DNA of 64,000 bases from Chloroflexota bacterium (GTDB lineage Bacteria > Chloroflexota > Dehalococcoidia > UBA2979): NCBI GenBank assembly GCA_947472995.1, contig CANJBO010000007.1, positions 1 through 64,000 on the forward strand, written 5' to 3'. Shown piece after piece: positions 26,687 through 34,191 of this stretch. Position 1 is the first letter of the stretch, and each line of letters opens with the position of its first letter. The notes beneath the pieces were generated by a model. The model ran no database searches. It worked only from the letters and a program-made list of their open reading frames with translations, and had not been told where the DNA came from. The position numbers and the translations under genes were made by a program.

Positions 26687-28392
26687 AGCGGTTCTCCTCT
26701 TGCTTCTAGGATCAGCATCGCCATCGCACTGCTGGCGTCCCCTAGCTTCTCGACCAACGCCGGATCGAGATCGAATTCGTCGGAGATTCGGTCGACGATT
26801 CGCTGAGCGACTTTTGTGCTCTTCGTTCCGTGTACCCACTCCTCGGTCCATCCTGGTTCGTGGTGCTGGGTGCGCCCCGGGCCGATCCTCAACCACTCCA
26901 TGGGCTTCTTCTGCCGGACCTCGATCTCGGCACCCGCGCGTGCCCGGAAATGAGCCTGCTGCACGTCGAGTCGGAACTGGTAGTAGACCCCGCGGCTCGC
27001 TTTCTCCCCGAGCTGGAGCCAGTGGTAGTAGGTGGATTTGCTCACTCCGGCTGCGCGGGCCGCGACGTGGGCGTAGGCGCCCGCGCCGATGTACTGCACG
27101 ATCTGCGTGTGCACCTCAGGCGTAAGTTTGGTCTTCCTACCCGCCACTGCGCGCCTCCTCGACCTCATGGAATGTGCGCCCGTCACCATCCAATCGCGCC
27201 GTGCCCCCGTTACTTGCTGCCAGCGCTCGACAGCGAGATCGACGTACGACGGCAGAATTTCAGTCGCTCGGCAACGGCGGTTCGTGCGCTCGGCCGCGAG
27301 CAATGTGGTCCCCGCGCCCGAGAACGGGTCGTACCCCAGTCGTCCGGGCCGCGTGTTCGCCAGCAGGTGACGTTCCACGAGCTCGACCGGTTTTACGGTC
27401 GGATGCCCCTCGCTTTGCCGAGGACGGGGGATCTCGAACACGGTGTCGACGTTACGGCCGCCGAGCCAGGCAGGGCGCGCCCCCTTCCATCCGTAAAGGA
27501 TCGATTCGTGCCGGTAGTGGTAGTTCGAGTGTCCGAGGACGAAGGCATCCTTCACCCACACTAAGGTTTGGTGCAGGTGCCACCCGACTCCTACAAACGC
27601 CTGCCCGAACGCCAACGACTGTTCCCCCGCCGGGTGGGCGACGAAGACCGGTGACCGCGATTCGAGTACCTGGTCGGAGAGCCCAAATGCTGCATCGAGG
27701 AGTGTTCGCAGTCCCTCTGGACGATCGTTGGCGATGGTGAGCGCTGTTGAGGTCTTGCCGGTGTAGTCCACCCCGTAGGGAGGGTCGGTCCACATCCAGT
27801 TCGGGTGTTCATCTGCGAACAGCCGGTGGACGTCGTTCGCGTCGGTGGCATCCCCGCAGAGCAACCGCTGCTCGCCGAGGATCCACAGGTCACCGGTTTG
27901 ACTGATCGATGGCACCGCCGCGGGAAGCTCGTTTGGGTCGGCGTGCGCCTTGCCCAACGACTGCAGGGCTGCGTCAGTCGCGAGGAGGTCCAGCAGCTCA
28001 GAGAGCGCTTCATCGGCGGGTTGGAGTCCCGCGAGCAGTTCGCTCAGCTGATCGACGTCGACACCGGCGAGGCCGGCGATCGGGTCGAGGACCGCGAGCA
28101 CGAGCTGTTCCTCTTCGAGCGATAGATCGACATAAACAACAGGCAGTGAAGTCTCACCGCGCTGGCGCGCTAGCTCTACGCGAAGGGCTCCGTCGATGAG
28201 GTGGCCGGTCCGGCGGTTAATGGTGATGTGCGCGAACCAGCCGACGTCCTGAAGCAACGCATCCACAGCTGCGCGCTGGTGATCAGGATGAGTTCGCCAC
28301 TGAAGGGGATTCAGCAGGATGTCGTCAGGGGCGATGTTCCCCTGATCTACAACCCGATTCTGTAGAGGAGCCCATGCCCGACCAGTTGGCAT
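26683..28392 (-). CDS. ParB-like/DNA methyltransferase fused to terminase-small-subunit-like HTH
   Basis: 569 residues in three parts. Residues 1 to about 100 form a ParB/Srx-like domain (NPLQWRTHPDHQRAAVDALL ... IDGALRVELA). The methyltransferase (about 165-400) has motif IV TDPPYGVDY and motif I DPFSGAGT after HPTVKPVELVERHL; DPPY points to amino-methylation of adenine or cytosine. The last 170 residues contain a helix-turn-helix (HVAARAAGVSKSTYYHWLQLGE) of the type found in small terminase subunits. The ATG at 28392 follows GAAAGG. Phage ParB-methylase proteins are known; the added C-terminal part is unusual. It lies upstream of the hypothetical gene at 26237 in one unit. Confidence 0.85.
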   Translation of the reverse strand: MPTGRAWAPLQNRVVDQGNIAPDDILLNPLQWRTHPDHQRAAVDALLQDVGWFAHITINRRTGHLIDGALRVELARQRGETSLPVVYVDLSLEEEQLVLAVLDPIAGLAGVDVDQLSELLAGLQPADEALSELLDLLATDAALQSLGKAHADPNELPAAVPSISQTGDLWILGEQRLLCGDATDANDVHRLFADEHPNWMWTDPPYGVDYTGKTSTALTIANDRPEGLRTLLDAAFGLSDQVLESRSPVFVAHPAGEQSLAFGQAFVGVGWHLHQTLVWVKDAFVLGHSNYHYRHESILYGWKGARPAWLGGRNVDTVFEIPRPRQSEGHPTVKPVELVERHLLANTRPGRLGYDPFSGAGTTLLAAERTNRRCRATEILPSYVDLAVERWQQVTGARRDWMVTGAHSMRSRRRAVAGRKTKLTPEVHTQIVQYIGAGAYAHVAARAAGVSKSTYYHWLQLGEKASRGVYYQFRLDVQQAHFRARAGAEIEVRQKKPMEWLRIGPGRTQHHEPGWTEEWVHGTKSTKVAQRIVDRISDEFDLDPALVEKLGDASSAMAMLILEARGEPL

Positions 28393-28787
28393 ACAGCAGC
28401 CTTTCTCCCGCCCCGATGGCGGGAATTAATTCGTGCTGTGCTCCCTGCTACCTCTCTATTGAACACACCTTTGCTTGAGCTTCAATGGTCCGCACCTTCG
28501 AGCAGGACCTGCGATGCCTGCGCGGACATCCCGCCGCAGGTGATGGGTGTTGCTACGAGCTAGCTTGCGCCGGTGGATCATGGGATGTAGCGAATGCACT
28601 CGGTACGCATCATGGCGAACCAGCGGCGCGGGCGAGGCGACTATGCGCTATCGGAAACGGGATTCCGGAGCACAGCCGGTGGTCGATTAGATACGAACCT
28701 TGTCCCGAAATTCTCGAAATGGCGCGAGCGGCGTGCTTCCCAAGCAAGAGGGTCGCCCGCCGATCAACCGCGTTTACGTCGTGAGTT
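28393..28787. other. about 395 bp without a gene, upstream of the methylase operon
   Basis: It holds the leader and probable promoter of the methylase operon (AT-richer at 28420-28480) and the point, near 28788, where the capsid reading frame is lost. Open frames here have no ribosome binding site or recognisable product. No terminal repeat or transposon end was found at the capsid break. Confidence 0.4.
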
Positions 28788-29162
28788 TCAGCGAATGATC
28801 AAGATCTCGTCGAACGCCTGCTGCACCGCCTTCGCCTTCATCGCGACGACGGCCGCCTCCAGGTCCTGCACGTTGCTGCGCGTCCGCGCGAGGTAGTTGT
28901 CGACGTCGGCGTCCCCGCCGAGGATCTTGAGCGCGGCCGTGACCTGCGTGAACGTCGGCGTGCTCTCCGCCCACGTGTCGCCCACGGCGTAGAACGCCGC
29001 CGTCGCCGCCGCGTTCTCGCGGTTGTACGTCAGCCCGTTGCCGACGATCTCCACGAACGGCATGCGCTGCAGCACGGGCGAGTCGTTGATCACCGTCTCG
29101 ATCACGCCCTCGAGCAGCACGTCGTTGGAAAGCTTGGCCCCCTCGGCCAGCGTCAGAGCCAT
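28788..29162 (-). pseudogene. truncated HK97-type major capsid protein gene
   Basis: The 124 codons match the N-terminal third of a phage major capsid protein: LTLAEGAKLSNDVLLEGVIE, SPVLQRMPFVEIVGNGLTYNRE, then NVQDLEAAVVAMKAKA. Full-length members have about 300 or more residues. Here the frame ends in ILIIR and a stop just after the long helix, so the core fold is missing and no shell could form. A Gly-rich ribosome binding site precedes the ATG at 29162. On the same strand upstream lies the acidic coiled-coil gene (30168), separated by the opposite-strand DUF3800 gene. Confidence 0.8.
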
Positions 29163-29318
29163 GTCCTGCGAACCCCCTTCTCGCGCCCCCTCGTCCGAGG
29201 TTCACGCGTAGCGAGGGCTCACCCTACGAGGGGACTACGTGAGGACGGAGGGGGGAGTGGCACGGGAGTCGTAAGATTGCCGCGCTGCCAGCTCGGTCTG
29301 CGTTATGACTGCGATACG

Positions 29319-30041
29319 ATGATGCCGATCTATCCCCGCTGGTTCGTGTTCGCCGATGACGCGGGTGACCCCGGTGCAGCGGGCTCGCCATGCTTTGGCT
29401 ACGCGTTGCTGGCAATCGAGTCACGAAGTCTCGACGCGTTCAATGAGACTCGGGCGCGATTCAGAGTCGCCACGAACAACTATCGCGAAGCGAAACGGGG
29501 TGCTTTGAGCAGCCCGGGATTTCAGGCAGCAATTCGGCACGCATTGGATTTGCATCAGAACGCTGGTGTGCTCTTCGCGGCAACGTTTATTACGAAGGGG
29601 AAGTACGACGGATACTGGCTCGCGCCTAAAGACGGCATGCCCGCATCACCTCTATTCCTCCGGAACTACTTGATACGTAAATCGTTGGAATTGTTGTTCG
29701 ACGGCAGACCGCAACTCCGAGAATCGACGATGGAACTGGTGACCGACCGGGTGATGTATACCCCGGCGCAGGTCAACAATCTTCAGGCCTACCTGAACGG
29801 CGTCTTCAACGAACGAGAGCGGTTCAACTTTCCGCACGTGACTAACGTCACGCATGCCGACTCGAGATATGTCGAGGCCTTGCAGGTCGCCGACCACATA
29901 GCGAGGATCGCCCACCGAATCGCGATGAAGCCTGAGCAAGCGCTCGAACTAGGCGGGGAAATCCAGCAGTTTCTACGGATATGCTCGCGCGTCGGCTCGC
30001 AGCAATTCGTCCTACACCCTGACGCCGCCAGAGTGCTTTAG
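29319..30041 (+). CDS. DUF3800 domain protein
   Basis: 240 residues. The N-terminal YPRWFVFADDAGDPG is the DUF3800 signature (aromatic, then D-[DE]-[SA]-GD). Later conserved acids appear in STMELVTDRV and in the helix YVEALQVADHIARIAHR near the end. DUF3800 resembles the RNase H fold, is common in defence islands and mobile elements, and has no settled function. Codon use is more AT-rich than the neighbours. It sits in opposite orientation between the coiled-coil gene and the capsid remnant, as a cargo insertion would. The start is one of two adjacent ATGs (29319 or 29322). Confidence 0.75.
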   Translation: MMPIYPRWFVFADDAGDPGAAGSPCFGYALLAIESRSLDAFNETRARFRVATNNYREAKRGALSSPGFQAAIRHALDLHQNAGVLFAATFITKGKYDGYWLAPKDGMPASPLFLRNYLIRKSLELLFDGRPQLRESTMELVTDRVMYTPAQVNNLQAYLNGVFNERERFNFPHVTNVTHADSRYVEALQVADHIARIAHRIAMKPEQALELGGEIQQFLRICSRVGSQQFVLHPDAARVL

Positions 30042-30167
30042 ATCAAAAATGGCGGCTGGATGGAGGCCGTATACAGGCTACCATCCGCCGCCGAAGTCTT
30101 TACATTATCTGGGCTTCATCCACAAATATCAACTGACTCAGATGCGACTGTTGATAACTTGGGGATA

Positions 30168-30698
30168 TCACCTCCTCTCCGACAGCCCTGCCGCGATCTT
30201 CTCCGCGCTCGTCAGCCCTCGTGACCCTCGCGTACCCCGCGCGGGAGAACCGACCGGGAAGCCGCGCGCGCCCGTCGCCGTCGAGGTGGTGAGGCGCTCG
30301 CGGATGCGGGCCACGGTCTGGCGCGCGGAGGCGATCGAGGCGTCCACGGCCTCGATGGTGTCGCCGGCGACCAGGTCGGGCGGGAGATCGGGCTCCGCGG
30401 CCAGCAGCGCCTCCCGGTAGCGCGCGACGGCGGCGCGGGTCGCCTCGCGCTGGGCCTCCAACTCGCGCTGCGTCTCGGTCAGCGCATCCTCCAGCGCGTC
30501 GTGCAGCTCATCCTCGGCGGCGGCGACCGCCTCCAGCTCCGCGCGCTCGTCCTCGGACAGGTCGTCGCCCGCCACGTCGTCCAGCGCGTCGTACTCCTCG
30601 AGGTCGTCGGCCGCGTCCTGCGGCTCGCCGTCCTCGAAGGCCTCCGCCTCGTCGTCCTCGAAGTCCAGCGTCTCGTCCAATTCGTCGAAGTTCCCCAC
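30168..30698 (-). CDS. acidic coiled-coil protein, SOS promoter, phage scaffold-like
   Basis: 176 residues. The first 80 are strongly acidic (runs of Asp/Glu), a helical coiled-coil region follows (ELEAVAAAEDELHDALEDAL ...), and the C-terminus is basic (LSERR). This charge layout and its place before a capsid gene on the same strand resemble phage scaffolding or minor capsid proteins; the identity is inferred. GTG at 30698 with GGAAGG 10 nt upstream was chosen; the ATG at 30773 lies inside the promoter. The promoter has a perfect palindromic LexA box. Confidence 0.6.
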   Translation of the reverse strand: MGNFDELDETLDFEDDEAEAFEDGEPQDAADDLEEYDALDDVAGDDLSEDERAELEAVAAAEDELHDALEDALTETQRELEAQREATRAAVARYREALLAAEPDLPPDLVAGDTIEAVDASIASARQTVARIRERLTTSTATGARGFPVGSPARGTRGSRGLTSAEKIAAGLSERR

Positions 30699-30748
30699 CG
30701 CATGCCGTCCTTCCCGCGCCGTCCGGGGCGCGTCGTGCTCAGGACGCT

Positions 30749-30778
30749 GGTGTAGAACGTACGTTCTTATCATGTCGA
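30749..30778 (-). promoter_or_regulatory. promoter with perfect LexA palindrome
   Basis: On the minus strand: TCGACA (30778-30773), 18-bp spacer, TACACC (30754-30749). The spacer contains GAACGTACGTTC (30755-30766), a perfect inverted repeat. It drives the coiled-coil gene whose GTG lies about 50 nt downstream. Placement matches the boxes at 9255 and 23907. Confidence 0.75.
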
Positions 30779-30813
30779 GCGGGTGATGGCGCGCGGTCGA
30801 CGGACGCCCTCGA

Positions 30814-30863
30814 ATCCCGCAGGTCGGGATCGGGTCCCGCCGGGGTATCCCCGCCGGGACCCG
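30814..30863. repeat. dispersed palindromic repeat, family 1, copy 2
   Basis: TCCCGCAGGTC, then GTCCCGCCGGGGTATCCCCG and CCGGGACCCG. It is the same core as copy 1 in inverted orientation (CCCGCAGGTC ... GGGTATCCC), with an extra flanking GTCCCG/CGGGAC pair. Confidence 0.6.
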
Positions 30864-31077
30864 TAAACTGGATAGACGGTCGGTGACGCACCGGTCGCCG
30901 TTCCCGCGCGGGCAGAGGAGCCCGCCAGTGGACGGGCCGCATTCATCCTCGAAGGCCCCGCGCGACGGCGCGAGGCAGCCCGAATGGGGGCGCGTCGAGG
31001 TTGGGCGGTGGCATGGGACAGACGGTCAGCTACTCCTCGCAATGCTGTTTGGCAGAGCGAACCTGAGGAGGTTAGCC
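30864..31077. other. intergenic leader of the DUF4177 gene
   Basis: With the repeat just before it, this makes about 300 bp without a gene. It is GC-rich with several possible stems (for example near 30880-30900 and 30940-31000) and ends in a strong ribosome binding site. A structured leader RNA cannot be excluded, but no known family was recognised. Confidence 0.3.
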
Positions 31078-31338
31078 ATGGACCAGTGGGAATACCGCGT
31101 CGCATACGTCGACTCGCGGGGACGGATCAGCTGTGAGGGTGTGGAATTCATCCGCCAGTCGGGTGAGCACCGGACCACGTTCGTCTCGCGCTACCTGTCG
31201 GCGCTCGGTCGCGAGGGCTGGAGCCTCTCCGGCATCCAGCACCTCGGTCGGGCCGAGACGGCGTACTTCGTCCTGCAGCGCCCGCTCGTCGCTTCGGCGG
31301 CAACGGCGGACGCCGCGGAGGCGGGTACGCCTGCGTAA
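31078..31338 (+). CDS. DUF4177-like small protein
   Basis: 86 residues. WEYRVAYVDSRGRISCEG, a Leu-rich middle SRYLSALGREGWSLSGIQHLG and a C-terminal strand AYFVLQRP fit the DUF4177 pattern (W-E-Y-[KR]-V ... L-N-x-L-G-x-E-G-W-E). It is a small cytoplasmic protein of unknown role. GAGGAGG 6 nt before the ATG gives a confident start. An Ala-rich tail follows the domain. Confidence 0.75.
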   Translation: MDQWEYRVAYVDSRGRISCEGVEFIRQSGEHRTTFVSRYLSALGREGWSLSGIQHLGRAETAYFVLQRPLVASAATADAAEAGTPA

Positions 31339-31497
31339 CACCAGCGAACGCGGCCGCGTCGAACATCGCGGCCACCTCGGCGGTAGGTATCGAAGGTAAG
31401 TCGGCAGTCGCTCGACCCGGGGACTGTCCCGGGCGCGGCGGCCACGTCTGACCCGGCCCGACCGGGCGTCGCCGGACGCCCGTCTCTTCTTCTTGGA

Positions 31498-31605
31498 GCT
31501 CATGCCGGGGATACCCGGCCCGCCCCGCTCCAGACCTGCGAGCCTCGAGGGGGCTCACGCTGGAGATACCGGCACCCCCCGCTTCAGGCCTGCGGGCTCC
31601 GAGGG
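31498..31605. repeat. dispersed palindromic repeat, family 1, copies 3 and 4 in tandem
   Basis: Two direct units of about 54 bp (31498-31551 and 31553-31605). Each starts GCTCA-GC and has GAGATACC or GGGATACCC, then CCCCGCT-CAG-CCTGCG-GC and GAGGG. They end about 25 bp before the rimI start codon. Confidence 0.7.
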
Positions 31606-31629
31606 CTCACGCTCCGTATGATCGCCCGC

Positions 31630-32280
31630 GTGGACTCAGACACCCCCCGCCCCCCGATCACACTGCGCGACATGACGCGCGCCGACGTCCGCGCCGTGCG
31701 CCGCATCGAGTCCGCGGCGTACCAGGACGCATGGCCCGCGCGCGCCTTCGACGCCGAGCTCGCCAACGCCTTCGCGCGGTACCGCGTCGCCGTCGAGGAT
31801 GCACCCACCGCCGCGACGCCCGCGCGAGGCGCGATCGGCACGCTGCTCGGCCGGCTGCGCGGTCGCGCGGACACGGGCCGCATCGTCGGGTTCATGGGCG
31901 TCTGGTACATGCACGACCAGATGCACCTGGTCACGATCGCCGTCGACCCCGCACGACAGGGCGAGGGCATCGGCGCGCGGCTGCTGCTCGACTGCCTCGA
32001 CCTCGCGCGCGAGGCGGAGCTGCCGGAGGTCGTGCTGGAGGTACGCGTCAGCAACGCACGCGCGCACGCGCTGTACGAGCGCTTCGGCTTCCGCCGCGCC
32101 GGCACGCTCATCGACTACTACCAGGACGACCACGAGGACGCGCACGTCATGCTCAGCGGCCCGCTCGCCGAGGACACTGCCCTCGAGCGCCACGCCGCCA
32201 TCCGCGACGACCTCCGCGCGCGCGGCACGTTCCTCGACATCGACGCCCCGCCGAGCGACGACGGCTCCGTCGAGGACTGA
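31630..32280 (+). CDS. rimI: RimI-like ribosomal-protein N-acetyltransferase (GNAT)
   Basis: 216 residues. The GNAT fold has the beta-strand HLVTIAVDP and acetyl-CoA loop RQGEGIGARLL (Q/R-x-x-G-x-G/A), then the RimI-type motif VLEVRVSNARAHALYERFGFR. RimI acetylates the N-terminal Ala of ribosomal protein S18; relatives modify other N-termini. Residues about 62-85 form an Arg-rich insert before the core. The GTG at 31630 was chosen because TATGAT ends 7 nt before it (leaderless geometry); an ATG at 31618 overlaps that box and has no ribosome binding site. Confidence 0.82.
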   Translation: MDSDTPRPPITLRDMTRADVRAVRRIESAAYQDAWPARAFDAELANAFARYRVAVEDAPTAATPARGAIGTLLGRLRGRADTGRIVGFMGVWYMHDQMHLVTIAVDPARQGEGIGARLLLDCLDLAREAELPEVVLEVRVSNARAHALYERFGFRRAGTLIDYYQDDHEDAHVMLSGPLAEDTALERHAAIRDDLRARGTFLDIDAPPSDDGSVED

Positions 32281-32291
32281 CCACGGTTCAT

Positions 32292-32336
32292 GAAGCCCGC
32301 AGGTCCGGCTCGGCCGGCGCGGGTATCCCGCGCTTC
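32292..32336. repeat. dispersed palindromic repeat, family 1, copy 5
   Basis: GAAGCCCGCAGGTC ... GCGCGGGTATCCCGCGCTTC: the reverse complement of copy 1, with a few extra bases in the middle. It lies between rimI and the CoA-transferase gene. Confidence 0.75.
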
Positions 32337-32421
32337 GGCCAAAGACACGCGACCGGCCGGGCTTGCCGCCCCCGCGTACCATCACGGTCGTGCTCCCAGC
32401 AGGGGGCGAGGAGGAGACGCC

Positions 32422-33597
32422 ATGCCGCTGCCACTCGAAGGTTTGAAGGTCGTCGACTTCGCGACGGTCTACGCGGGCCCCAACTCCGCGATGATGCTCG
32501 CGGACCAGGGCGCCGACGTGATCAAGATCGAGTCGCCGGACTCGCGCACGGAGGACATGGCGCCGGGCGGGCGACCCAACCTCCCGTTCCTCGCGTTCAA
32601 CCGCAACAAGCGCAGCATCGCGCTCGACATCACGAAGCCCGCGGGCCGCGACGCCGCGTACCGGCTGCTCCAGTGGGCCGACGTCGTGATCATCAACATG
32701 CGCACGAGCACCCGCGAGCGCCGAGGCTTCACGTACGAGGCCGTCTCGAAGCTCAATCCTCGGCTGATCTACCTGTCGCTCACCGGCTACGGGGACCGCG
32801 GGCCGGAGGCGCACCTCCCCGGTGCGGACATCACGCTGCAGGCGCGCATCGGCGACATCGACGAGCGCATGCTGCCCGGCCAGCCGCCGCCGCCGCACAC
32901 GCAGCTCTTCCACTTCGACATGGGCACGTCGACGATCAACTGCTTCTCCGTGATGCTTGCGCTGAAGGAGCGCGAGCAGACCGGTCGAGGCCAGCAGATC
33001 GAGACGAGCCTGCTCGCGACCGGCCTCGCCATGCACGCGTGCCAGATGACGCGCGTGCCCGATGTCCCGCGCTTCGGCGGCCCGATCGTCGGGCTGCCGC
33101 AGAGCTACATGTGCGGCGATGGGCGCTGGATCCTCTCGCAGCACATCAACATCCAGCGCCGCTGGAGCGAGCTCTGCGAGGCGCTCGCGCTGCCGGAGCT
33201 GACCGACGACCCGCGCTTCCAGACGCTCCCGGGCCGCGAGGCACACGTCGACGAGATCGCCGTGATCCTGCAGAAGAACTTCCTCACGAAGCCGGCGGCC
33301 GAGTGGGAGCAGATCCTCAAGGGCCACGAGCACATGATGAGCATGGTCCGCAGCATCGACGAGGTGTTCGAGGACCCCCAGGTGCTCGCGAACGACATGC
33401 TGCTGCGCTACGACCAGCCGGGCGTCGGCGAGGTCATCGGCCTCACCCCTCCGTTCCGCCTCGAAAGCACCGAGGGCACGCAGTGGATCCGCCGCCCCGT
33501 CCCGCGCATCGGCGAGCACACCGACGAGGTGCTGCGCGAGCGCGCCTACAGCGACGCCGAGATCGCCGCGCTCCGCAGCGAGCAAGTCGTCCTGTAG
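32422..33597 (+). CDS. family III CoA-transferase (CaiB/BaiF type)
   Basis: 391 residues, normal length. LKVVDFATVYAGPNSAMMLADQGADVIKIESP is the family start, and GRDAAYRLLQWADVVIINMR and LSLTGYGDRGPEA follow. In family III enzymes a catalytic Asp follows the YG-x-x-GP-type loop; here PGADITLQA provides it. It moves CoA between acyl-CoA and a free acid; the substrate is unknown and no catabolic neighbours help. GAGGAG before the ATG fixes the start. A terminator follows. Confidence 0.88.
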   Translation: MPLPLEGLKVVDFATVYAGPNSAMMLADQGADVIKIESPDSRTEDMAPGGRPNLPFLAFNRNKRSIALDITKPAGRDAAYRLLQWADVVIINMRTSTRERRGFTYEAVSKLNPRLIYLSLTGYGDRGPEAHLPGADITLQARIGDIDERMLPGQPPPPHTQLFHFDMGTSTINCFSVMLALKEREQTGRGQQIETSLLATGLAMHACQMTRVPDVPRFGGPIVGLPQSYMCGDGRWILSQHINIQRRWSELCEALALPELTDDPRFQTLPGREAHVDEIAVILQKNFLTKPAAEWEQILKGHEHMMSMVRSIDEVFEDPQVLANDMLLRYDQPGVGEVIGLTPPFRLESTEGTQWIRRPVPRIGEHTDEVLRERAYSDAEIAALRSEQVVL

Positions 33598-33613
33598 CCG
33601 CATCTGCTTTCTG

Positions 33614-33650
33614 TCCCCTCCCCCCTCGCGGGGGAGGGTGGGTGGCTTCG
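33614..33650. repeat. GC-rich hairpin repeat, family 2, copy 2
   Basis: CCCCTCCCCCCTCGCGGGGG then AGGG-TGGGTGG. The first 24 bases are identical to the copy at 52523 upstream of the DUF559 gene. It stands alone here, without a nuclease gene. Confidence 0.75.
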
Positions 33651-33684
33651 CCCCGATCACGCCCCGGACCCAGATCGACACGAA

Positions 33685-33708
33685 GAAGGGGGCCTCGCGG
33701 CCCCCTTC
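33685..33708. terminator. 10-bp stem terminator between convergent genes
   Basis: GAAGGGGGCC, TCGC loop, GGCCCCCTTC. It lies between the CoA-transferase stop and the stop of the acidic-tail gene on the other strand. Confidence 0.65.
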
Positions 33709-33731
33709 GCTGCTCATCGCGCGGTGCGAGG

Positions 33732-34115
33732 CTACGCCTCGGCTGCATCGCCCTCGGTCGCGTCCGCCTCGGCGTCCTCGCCCTCGTCGCCGTCCTCGGC
33801 CGCGGCTTCCGCCTCGGCGACCGGGTCGTGCACATAGCCCAGCAGGCGCTCGTTGCGCCGCACGAACATGACGAGGTGCCCCGCGGCCTCCTCCTCGTGC
33901 ACCCAGCGCGGCAGGATGGCGCCGTGGCCGGTCTCCAGGAACGTCAGCGTGCTCAGCGCGAAGCGGCGGCCGTCCACCGTGATGTAGTACGGCGGCGGCA
34001 CGGGCGAGTCGGCCATGTCGTAGACGAACGCGTCCACGTCGCCGCTGGAGAGCACGAACAGGTCGTCGAACGCCAGCACGATCGCTGTCGGGTCTGTCGT
34101 CGTCATGTTCACCAC
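33732..34115 (-). CDS. hypothetical protein with acidic C-terminal tail
   Basis: 127 residues. The first 95 form a probable small globular beta-rich domain (AIVLAFDDLFVLSSGDVDAF ... YYITVDGRRFALSTLTFLE). The last 30 are almost only Glu, Asp and Ala. No family is recognised. GAGGAGG 5 nt before the GTG at 34115 supports that start; an ATG three codons in is possible. No membrane segment is seen. It may be a small binding or regulatory protein, but this is not shown by the sequence. Confidence 0.65.
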   Translation of the reverse strand: MVNMTTTDPTAIVLAFDDLFVLSSGDVDAFVYDMADSPVPPPYYITVDGRRFALSTLTFLETGHGAILPRWVHEEEAAGHLVMFVRRNERLLGYVHDPVAEAEAAAEDGDEGEDAEADATEGDAAEA

Positions 34116-34191
34116 CGTCGCCTCCTCGCGCCGCCAGATGATAGGGCGCGGCTACCCCGTCGAGCCAGCGCGGCCCCTCGAGTTGCCGTCG

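Larger units (their letters stand above)
24308..30778. mobile_element. eroded phage-like integrated region
   Basis: The segment contains a tyrosine recombinase, a coupled methylase/terminase-like gene pair, a truncated HK97-type capsid gene, a DUF3800 gene and an SOS-promoter acidic coiled-coil gene. Parts (24.3-25.5, 28.4-28.8 and 29.3-30.2 kb) are visibly richer in A+T than the neighbours. The left limit is set by the recombinase stop next to the ABM gene. The right limit is taken as the -35 box of the coiled-coil gene. No flanking direct repeat was found, so both limits are estimates. Portal, large terminase and tail genes are absent. Confidence 0.65.

Noticed and set aside
24300-30800. 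Attachment-site direct repeats bounding the mobile region
   Set aside because: No convincing direct repeat was found by eye next to the recombinase gene and the right side. A dot plot would be needed.
30864-31077. Structured non-coding RNA before the DUF4177 gene
   Set aside because: Several stems can be drawn, but no conserved motif of SRP, 6S, RNase P or a known riboswitch was found, and GC-rich DNA folds readily.
31554-31617. Family 1 repeat copy 4 as the rimI regulatory leader
   Set aside because: The rimI -10 box and start follow it closely, but other copies are not next to promoters, so a regulatory role is not supported.
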